8,702 nt of DNA from Planctomycetia bacterium (GCA_005776545.1 SXOY01000133.1:1-8702), one strand, 5' to 3'; positions 1 through 6,131 are shown, numbered from the stretch's first letter. The notes: generated by a model from the sequence alone, not told the origin. Program-made: numbers and translations.

Positions 1-229
1 GAGGGTGATTGGTTGAAATTGCAATCCGGACTCCAGAGTGGGCGAATACGAGAATGGGAATGTACACAAAACTGCCAGCAGATGCAACAGAATGTCGGTG
101 GAGGGACGCGATTTGCCGGAATGAGGGCAGGGGCACACTCAATATCGGTTGAATGGCGCTGATTTGGCTTACGATTCAGATGTCGAACCAGTTAAGATGG
201 TGTCTTTGGGCCTCGGCAAGGAGCTGTCA
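1..229. other. Upstream region without a supported gene
   Basis: No gene can be supported here. On the plus strand, frame 1 is open from the window edge to a TGA at 160-162 (53 codons), so it could be the tail of an upstream gene. The peptide resembles nothing I know, and a minus-strand frame is open over nearly the same stretch, so the open frame is weak evidence. No convincing sigma-70 or sigma-54 promoter and no terminator hairpin with a T-tract is seen. The last bases carry the Shine-Dalgarno of the YWTD gene. Confidence 0.5.
218..223 (+). promoter_or_regulatory. Shine-Dalgarno fixing the start of the YWTD gene
   Basis: AAGGAG lies 6 bases before the ATG at 230. It decides the start in favour of 230 over the longer in-frame reading from a TTG at 149. 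The protein starting at 230 also opens directly with a signal peptide, as expected for a secreted propeller. Confidence 0.75.
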
Positions 230-1267
230 ATGATCAAATTCAGCGCGATTCAGAGCATTGCCTTGTTTTCAGCTTTGAGTATCGCAACTGCGGTAATGGC
301 AGATGACTTGTTTTTCGCGGAGATCTCACCGGATTTTTCGGGAGGGAGCGTCAGCCGAGTGAGACCGGATGGGATCGGACTAACGCGAATTGTGCAAGTC
401 GGGGCGGGGGTTCGCTCCATCGCGGTTGATTCGTTGGAGCACAAGGTCTATTGGACAGATGTTGACAACTTTGTAATCGCACGCTCAAACCTCGATGGCA
501 CCAGCAGCGAGAATGTCATTTCCTCATCGCTCGTGTTTCCATCGGCGATTGCGATCGACGCGTTGGGGCGGAATATCTATTGGCTCGATCAAGACACGTC
601 GCTTTCCCGCACAAATACAGATGGAGCAAATCTCTACGTGCTGCATCAGACGACGACATATCGCGGCATTGCGATTGATGTGCCGCGGAACAGAGTCTAT
701 TGGAGCGTTTCTGACACAGCATCTCGAGGACGCATACTGGTTTCGCATCTTGATGGTTCTGATGTTGCAACAGCAGTTTCGGGCAACTTGCCGAATTTCC
801 GGCCCGGAGCGATTGCCCTTGATGCAGCGGCGGGGAAACTCTACTGGACAGATGCGATTGCAAAGCTCGTATGCCGCAGCAATGTAGACGGAACGAACAT
901 TGAAACGCTGTGGACCGGCGACGACACGTACAGCCCGCGAGGAATCGCGCTTGATCTGGAGCATGGTATCTTGTACTGGGGACGCGATACCTCTACTGAG
1001 ACGATGGAAGGTGCGATCATGCGGGCCAGCCTCGATGGGTCAGGGCCAGAGACCATTCTCAGTGGCATTGGGCTTGTGAACTACCTTGAGTATGTTCCGG
1101 ATTGCCAAGCCGACTTCAACGCCGATGGAACACTGGATTTTTTTGATTACCTCGATTTTGTCAGCGAGTTTGCCAGTAGTTCCGCGAGCGCAGATTTCAA
1201 TCACGATTCGGTCATTGACTTCTTTGATTATCTCGACTTTGTGCTGGCGTTCAGTGGCGGGTGCTGA
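230..1267 (+). CDS. Secreted YWTD beta-propeller with GC-type dockerin-like C-terminus
   Basis: This is a 345-residue secreted protein. Residues 1-24 are a signal peptide, with likely cleavage after Ala24 (VMA|DD). Residues 25-288 contain LDL-receptor class B (YWTD) propeller repeats: YWTD at 74-77, YWLD at 117-120, YWS at 157-159, YWTD at 205-208 and YWG at 249-251, each preceded by an 'IAID/IALD'-type strand and followed by an 'S-LDG' turn. The C-terminal 54 residues hold two dockerin/EF-hand-like loops, D295-x-N-x-D-G-x-x-D303-x-x-D306 and D322-x-N-x-D-S-x-x-D330-x-x-D333, each followed by the same YLDFV helix. The protein ends in Gly-Gly-Cys. Cys292 and Cys345 bracket the module and could form a disulfide. 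Such tails are known from planctomycete secreted proteins and are thought to act in surface anchoring or sorting. The ligand is unknown. The fold call is firm; the biological role is not assigned. Confidence 0.88.
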   Translation: MIKFSAIQSIALFSALSIATAVMADDLFFAEISPDFSGGSVSRVRPDGIGLTRIVQVGAGVRSIAVDSLEHKVYWTDVDNFVIARSNLDGTSSENVISSSLVFPSAIAIDALGRNIYWLDQDTSLSRTNTDGANLYVLHQTTTYRGIAIDVPRNRVYWSVSDTASRGRILVSHLDGSDVATAVSGNLPNFRPGAIALDAAAGKLYWTDAIAKLVCRSNVDGTNIETLWTGDDTYSPRGIALDLEHGILYWGRDTSTETMEGAIMRASLDGSGPETILSGIGLVNYLEYVPDCQADFNADGTLDFFDYLDFVSEFASSSASADFNHDSVIDFFDYLDFVLAFSGGC

Positions 1268-1315
1268 ACTCGACTGCGTCGGCTGGCTAGAGAGTCTCGA
1301 ATCGCGACAAAGTGA

Positions 1316-3253
1316 TTAGTTCCTGGGAGATCCCAAGTTCGCTTTTTTCAGCACTGAGTGAATGAGTTGATGCAGCGTGTCGGTCAGGAACGGCTTCGCA
1401 ATAAATGTCATTCGCTCAGGATCTACACCGTGCTGGACGATGATTTCGTCGGTATGACCGGACATGAATATGACTGGAATCGGTAGTTTGGTGAGCACTA
1501 CCTCAGCGAGCTGAACGCCGCTCATTCCCGGCATTACGACATCGGTAAGCATGAGGTGAATAGGTTCATGGGTCGACTCGATCATCCGCAGCGCGTCGGT
1601 TCCCGAAGCTGCCTCAATCACCGTGTACCCCGCAGTGCGCAACCCTTCGCCAATCAACTCGCGGACGAGTCCGCTGTCTTCTACGAGCAGCACTGTCTCG
1701 GTTCCGGCGGGAGAAGTAATTGCAATTGGAGCAACTGGTTGCGTTGTTGATACATCCAGAAGTACACGCGGCAGGAATACACGCATTATTGTGCCGCGGC
1801 CAAGTTCGCTGTGCACGGTCATATGGCCGCCACATTGCCGCACTATTCCATGGCAGGTAGCCAGACCCAGGCCAGTTCCTTTTCCTGCAACTTTGGTGGT
1901 GAAGAAAGGCTCGAACAGTCGAGCCTGGACTTCTGGAGTCATGCCTGTTCCTGTGTCACCGACAGAGATCACGACATATTCGCCCGGATGAGCATCTATT
2001 CGCGCCTGACAGTGATTTGCATCAAGGACTGCGTTGCTTGTTTCGATAGTCAGGACGCCACCTTCAGGCATGGCATCGCGTGCGTTCACCGCGAGATTCA
2101 CCAGCACTTGTTCAAGCTGTGCAGCATCCACTCGTACATTGCCTGTGTCTTCATCAAACGCCGTTCGCAATATAACATCTTCGCCGATGAGTCTCCGCAG
2201 CATTGATGACAGCCCCGTAGCGATGTCGCGAGGACACAAGACCTTTGGTGCAACAACCTGTTTTCTCGCAAAGGCGAGCAATTGTCGCGTGAGATCCGCA
2301 GCGCGTTCTGCCGCACGTTGCGCTTGCGAAAGTGACGGCAACACCGGATGATCGGGGCCGAGTCGACGCGAGGCGAGGGCAAGGTAGTTGAAAATCGCCA
2401 TGAGAATGTTGTTGAAATCATGGGCGATACCTCCGGCGAGCCGCCCCACCCCTTCCATCTTCTGTGACTGAAGTAATTGAGCCTCAAGCCGCTTGCGTTC
2501 GGAAACATCTCTGAGAATTACGGTATAGAACTGCTGAGACCCGACCTGGACATGCGAAATCGAAGCCTCCATGGGAAACTCAGTCCCATCTGCCTTTACT
2601 CCGCTGATCGTTCCCAAATGCCCCATTGCCCGTGTAGTGACACCGGTTTTTCCAAATGCTCGCATGTGGCTGCCATGCGATGCATGTGAACGAGCGGGGA
2701 TAAACCTGGTGAGTGCGCCACCAATTGCCTCACTTGCTGATACACCAAATATCCGCTCTGCTGCCGCATTGAACAGCACGATCTGATGAAGTTCATTCAC
2801 CGTGACAATGCCATCCATAGCAGAATCTACGATGCGCTGGAATCGCCGCTCACTGTCAACACTTGCGCGAGCCGAGGGATGGTCTGACACGTCAACCGTC
2901 AACACGACAATCGTGCCTGAATGGTCCCGCGAAGCGAGCAGCCTCGTCCAACCGCTCGAACCATCCGAACATAGATCGCAGGTTAACTCCGAGCGTTCAC
3001 CACTTACCAATTCCCGCATTCCATGTGCCGCGATCCCTCCCCAAGATAGTCCGCTCAGCACTTCGATCAGATTTCTTCCCACTGGTACCAACGACGCCAG
3101 AGTACCTGGGCGAGTCGCCCATGCCTCATTGGTAAATTCAACACGACCGGTACGATCCAAAGTCGCGCAAGGCGTAGGAAGCGAAAACAAACTTGCGCTT
3201 GGTGTCCCTTCAGGTTTCCGGTTTTCACTCATTGGTTCAGAAGGCTCAGACAT
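1316..3253 (-). CDS. Soluble hybrid histidine kinase (PAS-PAS-HisKA-HATPase-REC)
   Basis: This is a 645-residue hybrid sensor kinase with no membrane segment, so it is probably a cytoplasmic sensor. A degenerate N-terminal PAS-like region (about 20-125) is followed by a clear PAS domain (about 134-252) ending in the usual 'RDVSERK' PAC strand. The HisKA H-box is GGIAHDFNN with phosphorylatable His278. The ATPase domain has the N-box (N386-x3-N390-A-R-D), the G1 box GDTGTGM (432-438), the F-box LFEPFFTTK (446-454) and the G2 box GTGLGLAT (459-466). The C-terminal receiver (about 520-640) has acidic residues E525 and D526, phospho-acceptor Asp571 (LTDVVMPG), Ser598 and Lys620. The catalytic residues look intact. 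Output must pass to an unlinked partner, since no DNA-binding regulator is nearby. The start is uncertain: an ATG at 3292 adds 13 residues, and neither start has a good Shine-Dalgarno. I prefer 3253 because the longer start lies inside an inverted repeat. It converges on the YWTD gene with a 48-base gap and no clear terminator. Confidence 0.92.
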   Translation of the reverse strand: MSEPSEPMSENRKPEGTPSASLFSLPTPCATLDRTGRVEFTNEAWATRPGTLASLVPVGRNLIEVLSGLSWGGIAAHGMRELVSGERSELTCDLCSDGSSGWTRLLASRDHSGTIVVLTVDVSDHPSARASVDSERRFQRIVDSAMDGIVTVNELHQIVLFNAAAERIFGVSASEAIGGALTRFIPARSHASHGSHMRAFGKTGVTTRAMGHLGTISGVKADGTEFPMEASISHVQVGSQQFYTVILRDVSERKRLEAQLLQSQKMEGVGRLAGGIAHDFNNILMAIFNYLALASRRLGPDHPVLPSLSQAQRAAERAADLTRQLLAFARKQVVAPKVLCPRDIATGLSSMLRRLIGEDVILRTAFDEDTGNVRVDAAQLEQVLVNLAVNARDAMPEGGVLTIETSNAVLDANHCQARIDAHPGEYVVISVGDTGTGMTPEVQARLFEPFFTTKVAGKGTGLGLATCHGIVRQCGGHMTVHSELGRGTIMRVFLPRVLLDVSTTQPVAPIAITSPAGTETVLLVEDSGLVRELIGEGLRTAGYTVIEAASGTDALRMIESTHEPIHLMLTDVVMPGMSGVQLAEVVLTKLPIPVIFMSGHTDEIIVQHGVDPERMTFIAKPFLTDTLHQLIHSVLKKANLGSPRN

Positions 3254-3277
3254 GGTGATTGATCTTAGAAGTACGGC

Positions 3278-3307
3278 CCTGCACTCCCTCATTCTATGGA
3301 GTGCGGC
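3278..3307. promoter_or_regulatory. Inverted repeat in the divergent kinase/lipoprotein gap
   Basis: GCACTCC (3281-3287) and GGAGTGC (3298-3304) are perfect 7-base inverted arms around a 10-base spacer. The pairing extends outward by one G-T wobble and one C-G pair. The element lies in the 146-base divergent gap, 28 bases upstream of the kinase start at 3253. It could be an operator for either gene or a hairpin in the kinase leader. No convincing promoter hexamers were found in the rest of the gap. Confidence 0.4.
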
Positions 3308-3399
3308 TCAGCTCCTGGTTGAGGATCAAATAATTGTTCGGTCCTCGAAACTACCAACGTTCTGTGCTGACATGCACGTGTTGACGCGTACAATCGGGC

Positions 3400-4026
3400 A
3401 TGATTGCTCACCTTATCGGAACTCTGGTACTTTCGGGTTTTCTCATCGCCGCCGGCTGCGATAACAAGAAACCTCAGCCGCCACTAAAAACCCCAACTGC
3501 GATGCCAGTCGCACCAGCGCCAACGGCGACAGTCCCGGCTGCTACACCCGCACCTGAGGCGGCAAACTCGACAGGCCCCGTTGTGTCAGTGCTGGGCGCA
3601 TCACTCACGCTTCCTCCATCTTGGAAACGCAATCCGCCCGCAAATCAAATGCGGCTTGCCGAGGCCACAGTTCCAGATGCTGGTGGCGATGCTACTAAAT
3701 CATGCCTAGTTGTATTTTCTACTGCTGGTGGCACGGTTGATGACAATATCGCCAGGTGGAGCGGCCAGGTTCGCGATAGTGCAGGTCAGCCAGTGAAAGG
3801 CACTCCTCAGACGCAGACCATCGGAGGTCTCAAAATCAGTGTCGTTGAACTTACTGGTAGCTTTGCCGGTATGGACGGAGCAGCAAAAGAAAACTGGACA
3901 CTTCGCGGCGCGATTATCGAAGCACCGCAGGGACTGGTTTTTATCAAAATGACTGGCCCAGCGGCATCAGTCACCGCCGCGACCCGCGACTTTGACTCCC
4001 TGGTGCAAAGCCTCAAGAAATCCTGA
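3400..4026 (+). CDS. Putative lipoprotein with a conserved planctomycete-type C-terminal domain
   Basis: This 208-residue protein has a short hydrophobic N-terminus leading to a lipobox-like IAAGC with Cys20, so it is probably a lipoprotein. The -3 residue is Ala rather than the usual Leu. Residues 21-58 form a Pro/Ala/Thr-rich linker typical of lipoproteins that hold a domain away from the membrane. The folded part (about 60-208) has a 'LPPSWKRNPP' strand, a 'DDNIARWSGQ' helix, a 'GGLKISVVELTG' strand, a 'GAIIEAPQGLVFIKMTGP' strand pair and a final 'FDSLVQSLKKS' helix. This pattern is familiar to me from uncharacterised planctomycete proteins and loosely recalls PsbP/DUF1795-like folds, but I cannot assign a function. 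No strong Shine-Dalgarno precedes the ATG. The start is supported because the signal peptide begins there. The gene ends 14 bases inside the oppositely oriented ccmD-like gene. Confidence 0.75.
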   Translation: MIAHLIGTLVLSGFLIAAGCDNKKPQPPLKTPTAMPVAPAPTATVPAATPAPEAANSTGPVVSVLGASLTLPPSWKRNPPANQMRLAEATVPDAGGDATKSCLVVFSTAGGTVDDNIARWSGQVRDSAGQPVKGTPQTQTIGGLKISVVELTGSFAGMDGAAKENWTLRGAIIEAPQGLVFIKMTGPAASVTAATRDFDSLVQSLKKS

Positions 4027-4207
4027 TTCTCGAATTGGGCTTTAGTTCACAGACAACAGAGTTCATGGGAACGACTTGATCAGAAGTCTCGTTGTGCGCA
4101 ACCGCCTTCTGATGGCGTCGGTACTTCAACGCTATGTGAAATCTGTAACCGAGCATCAGCGCCAGACTCACCACGTACGCGCAAAGAGTGGCTGAAGAAT
4201 CGCTCAT
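4013..4207 (-). CDS. ccmD: CcmD-like small single-span membrane protein
   Basis: This 64-residue protein has one hydrophobic segment (about residues 6-25, rich in A/V/L) followed by a basic stretch (YRFHIALKYRRH). That is the layout of CcmD, the small subunit of the CcmABCD haem-release complex, with the N-terminus outside and a positive cytoplasmic tail. The gene sits directly after ccmC, and its ATG overlaps the ccmC stop codon as ATGA (4204-4207), a sign of translational coupling. Its own AGGAG lies at 4215-4219 with 7 bases of spacing. CcmD sequences are poorly conserved, so the name rests on size, topology and position more than on sequence. The tail after residue 35 is longer than usual. 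The last 14 bases overlap the end of the convergent lipoprotein gene. The alternative is an unrelated small membrane protein in the same operon. Confidence 0.62.
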   Translation of the reverse strand: MSDSSATLCAYVVSLALMLGYRFHIALKYRRHQKAVAHNETSDQVVPMNSVVCELKPNSRIRIS

Positions 4208-4890
4208 TGCGGCACTCCTGACACGGGATATTGAGCCAGGTCATTTTCATTGCCCGCGCTGACTCGCACTCGAGACAGCATGAATCGCGAGGCGATTGTG
4301 CCGCCGGAAAGCAGAGTTATCGCGGCAAGCCAGACCCACATGGTTGGATACATCTGCGGTGTCAACCCTGAATCAGTCGGGTGAATATCGGGAAGAAGTT
4401 TGAGTGAGAGAAACAGCAAGGGAACATCTAGGAAAGCGACTATTCCATATACCGCGCTGACAATTGCCCTGCGCTGCGGCGAACGAATTCGGAATCGGAT
4501 TGCCAGGTACACCGCATAGAGCAACCACAACACCAGACTGAACGACAGTCGCGGGCTCCACATCCACCACACACCCCAGGCCACCTTGGCCCAGCAGACA
4601 CCAGTGAGCATGAGCACGGTTCCATTCATGACCGTCACTACCGCCGCCGCATGAGCTAGATCATCCCAACATTCGCGCCGGCTGCCTATGAAGCCAACAC
4701 TGGCAATACATACAACAAGCGCGGCAACAAACGTATTGCCTGCAACGGGAAGGTGAAGGTAGAGCAGTTTCTGGATCGGGCCCATTGCCGAATCGGATGG
4801 CGCATAGATCGCCATCACCGCTCCGACAATTAACAACACGATCGTCGTCCAAAAGAGAACATGTCCAGCCCATTGGCGCCAATGGTTCAT
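4204..4890 (-). CDS. ccmC: CcmC-type haem-handling protein for cytochrome c maturation
   Basis: This 228-residue integral membrane protein has about six transmembrane spans (roughly 10-28, 50-68, 80-98, 115-133, 142-165, 183-203), the size and topology of CcmC rather than the larger CcsA or CcmF. In system I cytochrome c biogenesis CcmC presents haem to CcmE at the outer face of the membrane. The tryptophan-rich motif is present as WGVWWMWSPRL (105-115). The conserved histidines expected to ligate haem are probably His46 (LYLHLP) and His170 (DIHP). The residue after the third Trp cluster is Ser112, where the usual motif has Asp. I chose the ATG at 4890, preceded by AGGTG at 4 bases. A GTG at 4914 would add eight residues, but its GGAG is only 2 bases away. 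The ccmD-like gene follows in the same operon. No ccmA, ccmB, ccmE, ccmF or ccmH is in the window. The hexaheme gene lies upstream on the same strand. Confidence 0.87.
   Translation of the reverse strand: MNHWRQWAGHVLFWTTIVLLIVGAVMAIYAPSDSAMGPIQKLLYLHLPVAGNTFVAALVVCIASVGFIGSRRECWDDLAHAAAVVTVMNGTVLMLTGVCWAKVAWGVWWMWSPRLSFSLVLWLLYAVYLAIRFRIRSPQRRAIVSAVYGIVAFLDVPLLFLSLKLLPDIHPTDSGLTPQMYPTMWVWLAAITLLSGGTIASRFMLSRVRVSAGNENDLAQYPVSGVPQ
4215..4219 (-). promoter_or_regulatory. Shine-Dalgarno of the ccmD-like gene, inside ccmC
   Basis: AGGAG on the minus strand lies within the last codons of ccmC, 7 bases before the ATG of the small downstream gene. Together with the ATGA stop/start overlap it supports the 64-codon frame as a real, translationally coupled gene. 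Confidence 0.7.
4870..4885. repeat. Perfect 16-base palindrome at the start of ccmC
   Basis: CCATTGGCGCCAATGG is fully self-complementary and covers codons 2 to 7 of ccmC. It could be a protein binding site or a structure near the start codon. Equally it may simply follow from the encoded residues His-Trp-Arg-Gln-Trp. Confidence 0.35.
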
Positions 4891-5143
4891 GCTGCACCTG
4901 CAATCACCCTTCACAACTCCATGCCTGCTCAGGGTGGTATTCCGTCGGTGAGAACCTCAAGGCACACCGCGCGCGCGGCAACGCCCTGCAAATGCAGTTG
5001 CAATCCGGATGCCAGTTTGTTTCAAGAACATGGACCTTTGAATTAGGAGCGAACGAGCAACAAGTCGGCGCAACAATTCTCAATTCCCTTCCAATCCTGG
5101 GAGAACTACACACCTGGTCTTTCTCGAATCCGAGAATCTTCGA
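4891..5143. other. Intergenic gap between the hexaheme gene and ccmC
   Basis: This 253-base gap separates the two minus-strand units. A short open frame exists on the minus strand (4904-5113), but it has neither a recognisable protein pattern nor a supported start. Near its right edge, TTCTCG (5121-5126) and CGAGAA (5131-5136) form a 6-bp hairpin with a 4-base loop, starting 8 bases past the hexaheme stop. It lacks a T-tract, so it is at best a weak end or processing signal. No clear promoter for ccmC was seen, so whether ccmC is transcribed with the hexaheme gene is open. Confidence 0.5.
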
Positions 5144-5956
5144 TCAATTCGTATGGCAATTCAGACAGAGTTTGCTTCCCTGATTACTCATAACGAGTTT
5201 GGCCGGCTCGCGAGAGTACATGCTGTGACAGGTTGCGCATGCGATGTTCCCCTGCGTCAATCGAATTCGCCGATCCAATGAGCTTGCCGAAGCCAAGTTG
5301 AAGTCCCCACCTTTGGTACGTTCTGTGACCTTCATAGGTACACCAACAGGATGATCCGCTGGGCCATCAAAGCCCTGCTGGATTGAATGCCCACCAGCCA
5401 CACTCGCGGCCGTACCGTCGTGGCAACTCATGCAGTCTTTGCTCTCCTGATCCAATCCGTCAATTTTGCCTTGGATTAGGCCGATATTACCGGACGTAAC
5501 ATGTGCTTTGCCGTAAACAAGGCTATGGACTGCTTCGGTTCCCGTGGAAGCACCCGAATGACATTCCACGCACAACCCGGTGGGGTTTCCGCCGCGAACC
5601 CCTACTTTTTCCCTTGTTGTTTCATGTGCAGACCCAGCATCATGGCAGGTCAGGCATGTCAACTTTCCTTGAGAAAGCGGCAGAGCGCCCCCAATCGCCA
5701 TCGTCGGCACAACGTCTAGTGGATGTGTTTGCGTTGGCTCAAATTGATGGCACGCGACACAGTCAGTTTTCGCTTGCGTATTCGCATTTTCCTGCGTTAT
5801 CGCTACTTTGAGGCTTGGCGAATCTCCTGTCCCGGTGATTGGAGTTTCAGCGGCCTGGGCTGCAACCAACATCATCGCAGAGATTACGGCAAATCCGACC
5901 CCCAAGTACCCCAGACGCGGCGTAGCAAAACGAGACATCGTTCGAGTATTCTGCAT
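5144..5956 (-). CDS. Periplasmic hexaheme c-type cytochrome (doubled-CXXCH family)
   Basis: This 270-residue protein has a long signal peptide (about 1-35, probable cut at AQA|AE) and six CXXCH haem-attachment motifs: CVACH 66-70, CLTCH 101-105, CVECH 129-133, CMSCH 175-179, CATCH 240-244 and CLNCH 264-268. The spacing of motifs 2 and 3, with 'GKLTCLTCHD' and 'GLCVECH', is that of the doubled-CXXCH family. Besides the six motif histidines the protein has exactly six others (78, 111, 144, 152, 190, 202), enough for bis-histidine ligation of every haem. This suits low-potential electron transfer, not substrate binding. The start is fixed by AGGAG at 5963-5967, 6 bases before the ATG. It is transcribed divergently from the tetraheme gene, and its last third resembles that protein. 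The physiological partner is unknown. Confidence 0.9.
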   Translation of the reverse strand: MQNTRTMSRFATPRLGYLGVGFAVISAMMLVAAQAAETPITGTGDSPSLKVAITQENANTQAKTDCVACHQFEPTQTHPLDVVPTMAIGGALPLSQGKLTCLTCHDAGSAHETTREKVGVRGGNPTGLCVECHSGASTGTEAVHSLVYGKAHVTSGNIGLIQGKIDGLDQESKDCMSCHDGTAASVAGGHSIQQGFDGPADHPVGVPMKVTERTKGGDFNLASASSLDRRIRLTQGNIACATCHSMYSREPAKLVMSNQGSKLCLNCHTN

Positions 5957-6060
5957 GATGATCTCCTCTCAGTGAGGGGATCGACACTGCCGCTCAACAG
6001 CTTGCGAACCAAGGTGCATTGTCTCTCAGGACTTGGTGCGCAGGCGGCCCAAACCCTCTC
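5957..6060 (-). promoter_or_regulatory. Structured leader of the hexaheme gene with Shine-Dalgarno-covering hairpin
   Basis: Read on the minus strand, two foldable elements precede the start codon. First, arms at 6003-6013 and 6032-6042 pair at 10 of 11 positions around an 18-base loop, and GCCGC/GCGGC (5989-5993 with 6044-6048) can close the stem further. Second, 5960-5982 folds into a GATC...GATC hairpin with 8 of 9 pairs and a 5-base loop, and its 3' arm contains the whole AGGAG Shine-Dalgarno. TGAGAG occurs three times in the leader, so an upstream copy could compete for the anti-Shine-Dalgarno strand. This suggests translational control. It matches no riboswitch class I can name. Confidence 0.4.
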
Positions 6061-6063
6061 ATC

Positions 6064-6085
6064 GGCAAGAACCGCATAGCTTGCC
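6064..6085. promoter_or_regulatory. Inverted repeat GGCAAG-N10-CTTGCC, possible activator site
   Basis: Perfect 6-base arms (6064-6069 and 6080-6085) flank a 10-base spacer, a layout common for dimeric regulators. Its centre is about 84 bases upstream of the predicted start from the sigma-54 promoter at 6132, within the usual range for enhancer-binding proteins. It could also act on the divergent hexaheme gene. Confidence 0.4.
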
Positions 6086-6102
6086 AACCTCGTTATTTCA
6101 GC

Positions 6103-6117
6103 AAAAACGCGGTTTTT
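6103..6117. promoter_or_regulatory. Palindrome AAAAAC-GCG-GTTTTT upstream of the sigma-54 promoter
   Basis: Perfect 6-base arms surround a 3-base centre, and the element ends 14 bases before the -24 region. It may be an operator or a bend-prone site between activator and promoter. A terminator is less likely because the stem is almost all A-T. Confidence 0.35.
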
Positions 6118-6131
6118 CTATCGGGATTTAG

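Noticed and set aside
524..964. Minus- and plus-strand frames inside the YWTD gene
   Set aside because: They are out-of-frame shadows rich in Arg and Cys, with no conserved pattern.
3381..3410. TTGACG at 3381 as a -35 box for the lipoprotein gene
   Set aside because: A -10 box at proper spacing would fall inside the coding sequence after the ATG at 3400.
2802..3464. Long plus-strand open frame (220 codons) opposite the kinase gene
   Set aside because: It lies antisense to the kinase N-terminus, has no domain pattern or signal peptide, and runs into the lipoprotein gene in another frame. It is a shadow of a strongly supported gene.
19..5009. The 12-mer TTGCAATCCGGA occurs at 19-30 and 4998-5009
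   Set aside because: A few shared 12-mers are expected by chance in a window this long, and the flanks do not align.
4904..5113. Minus-strand 69-codon frame in the gap before ccmC
   Set aside because: It has no Shine-Dalgarno, no recognisable sequence and an atypical Cys/Arg-rich composition. I treated it as chance.
5121..5136. Hairpin TTCTCG-AATC-CGAGAA as an intrinsic terminator of the hexaheme gene
   Set aside because: The stem is only 6 bp and no T-tract follows in either direction, so I mention it only as a weak element.
6007..6031. Resemblance to the glycine-riboswitch core (AAGGTGCA followed by CTCTCAGG on the plus strand)
   Set aside because: The rest of the aptamer is missing, and it lies upstream of the sigma-54 start, so it would not be in the tetraheme transcript. 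The bases are better explained as part of the minus-strand hairpin.
6064..6086. TTGGCA on the minus strand as a sigma-54 promoter for the hexaheme gene
   Set aside because: The GG to GC spacing is 8 bases instead of 10. The bases are accounted for by the inverted repeat.
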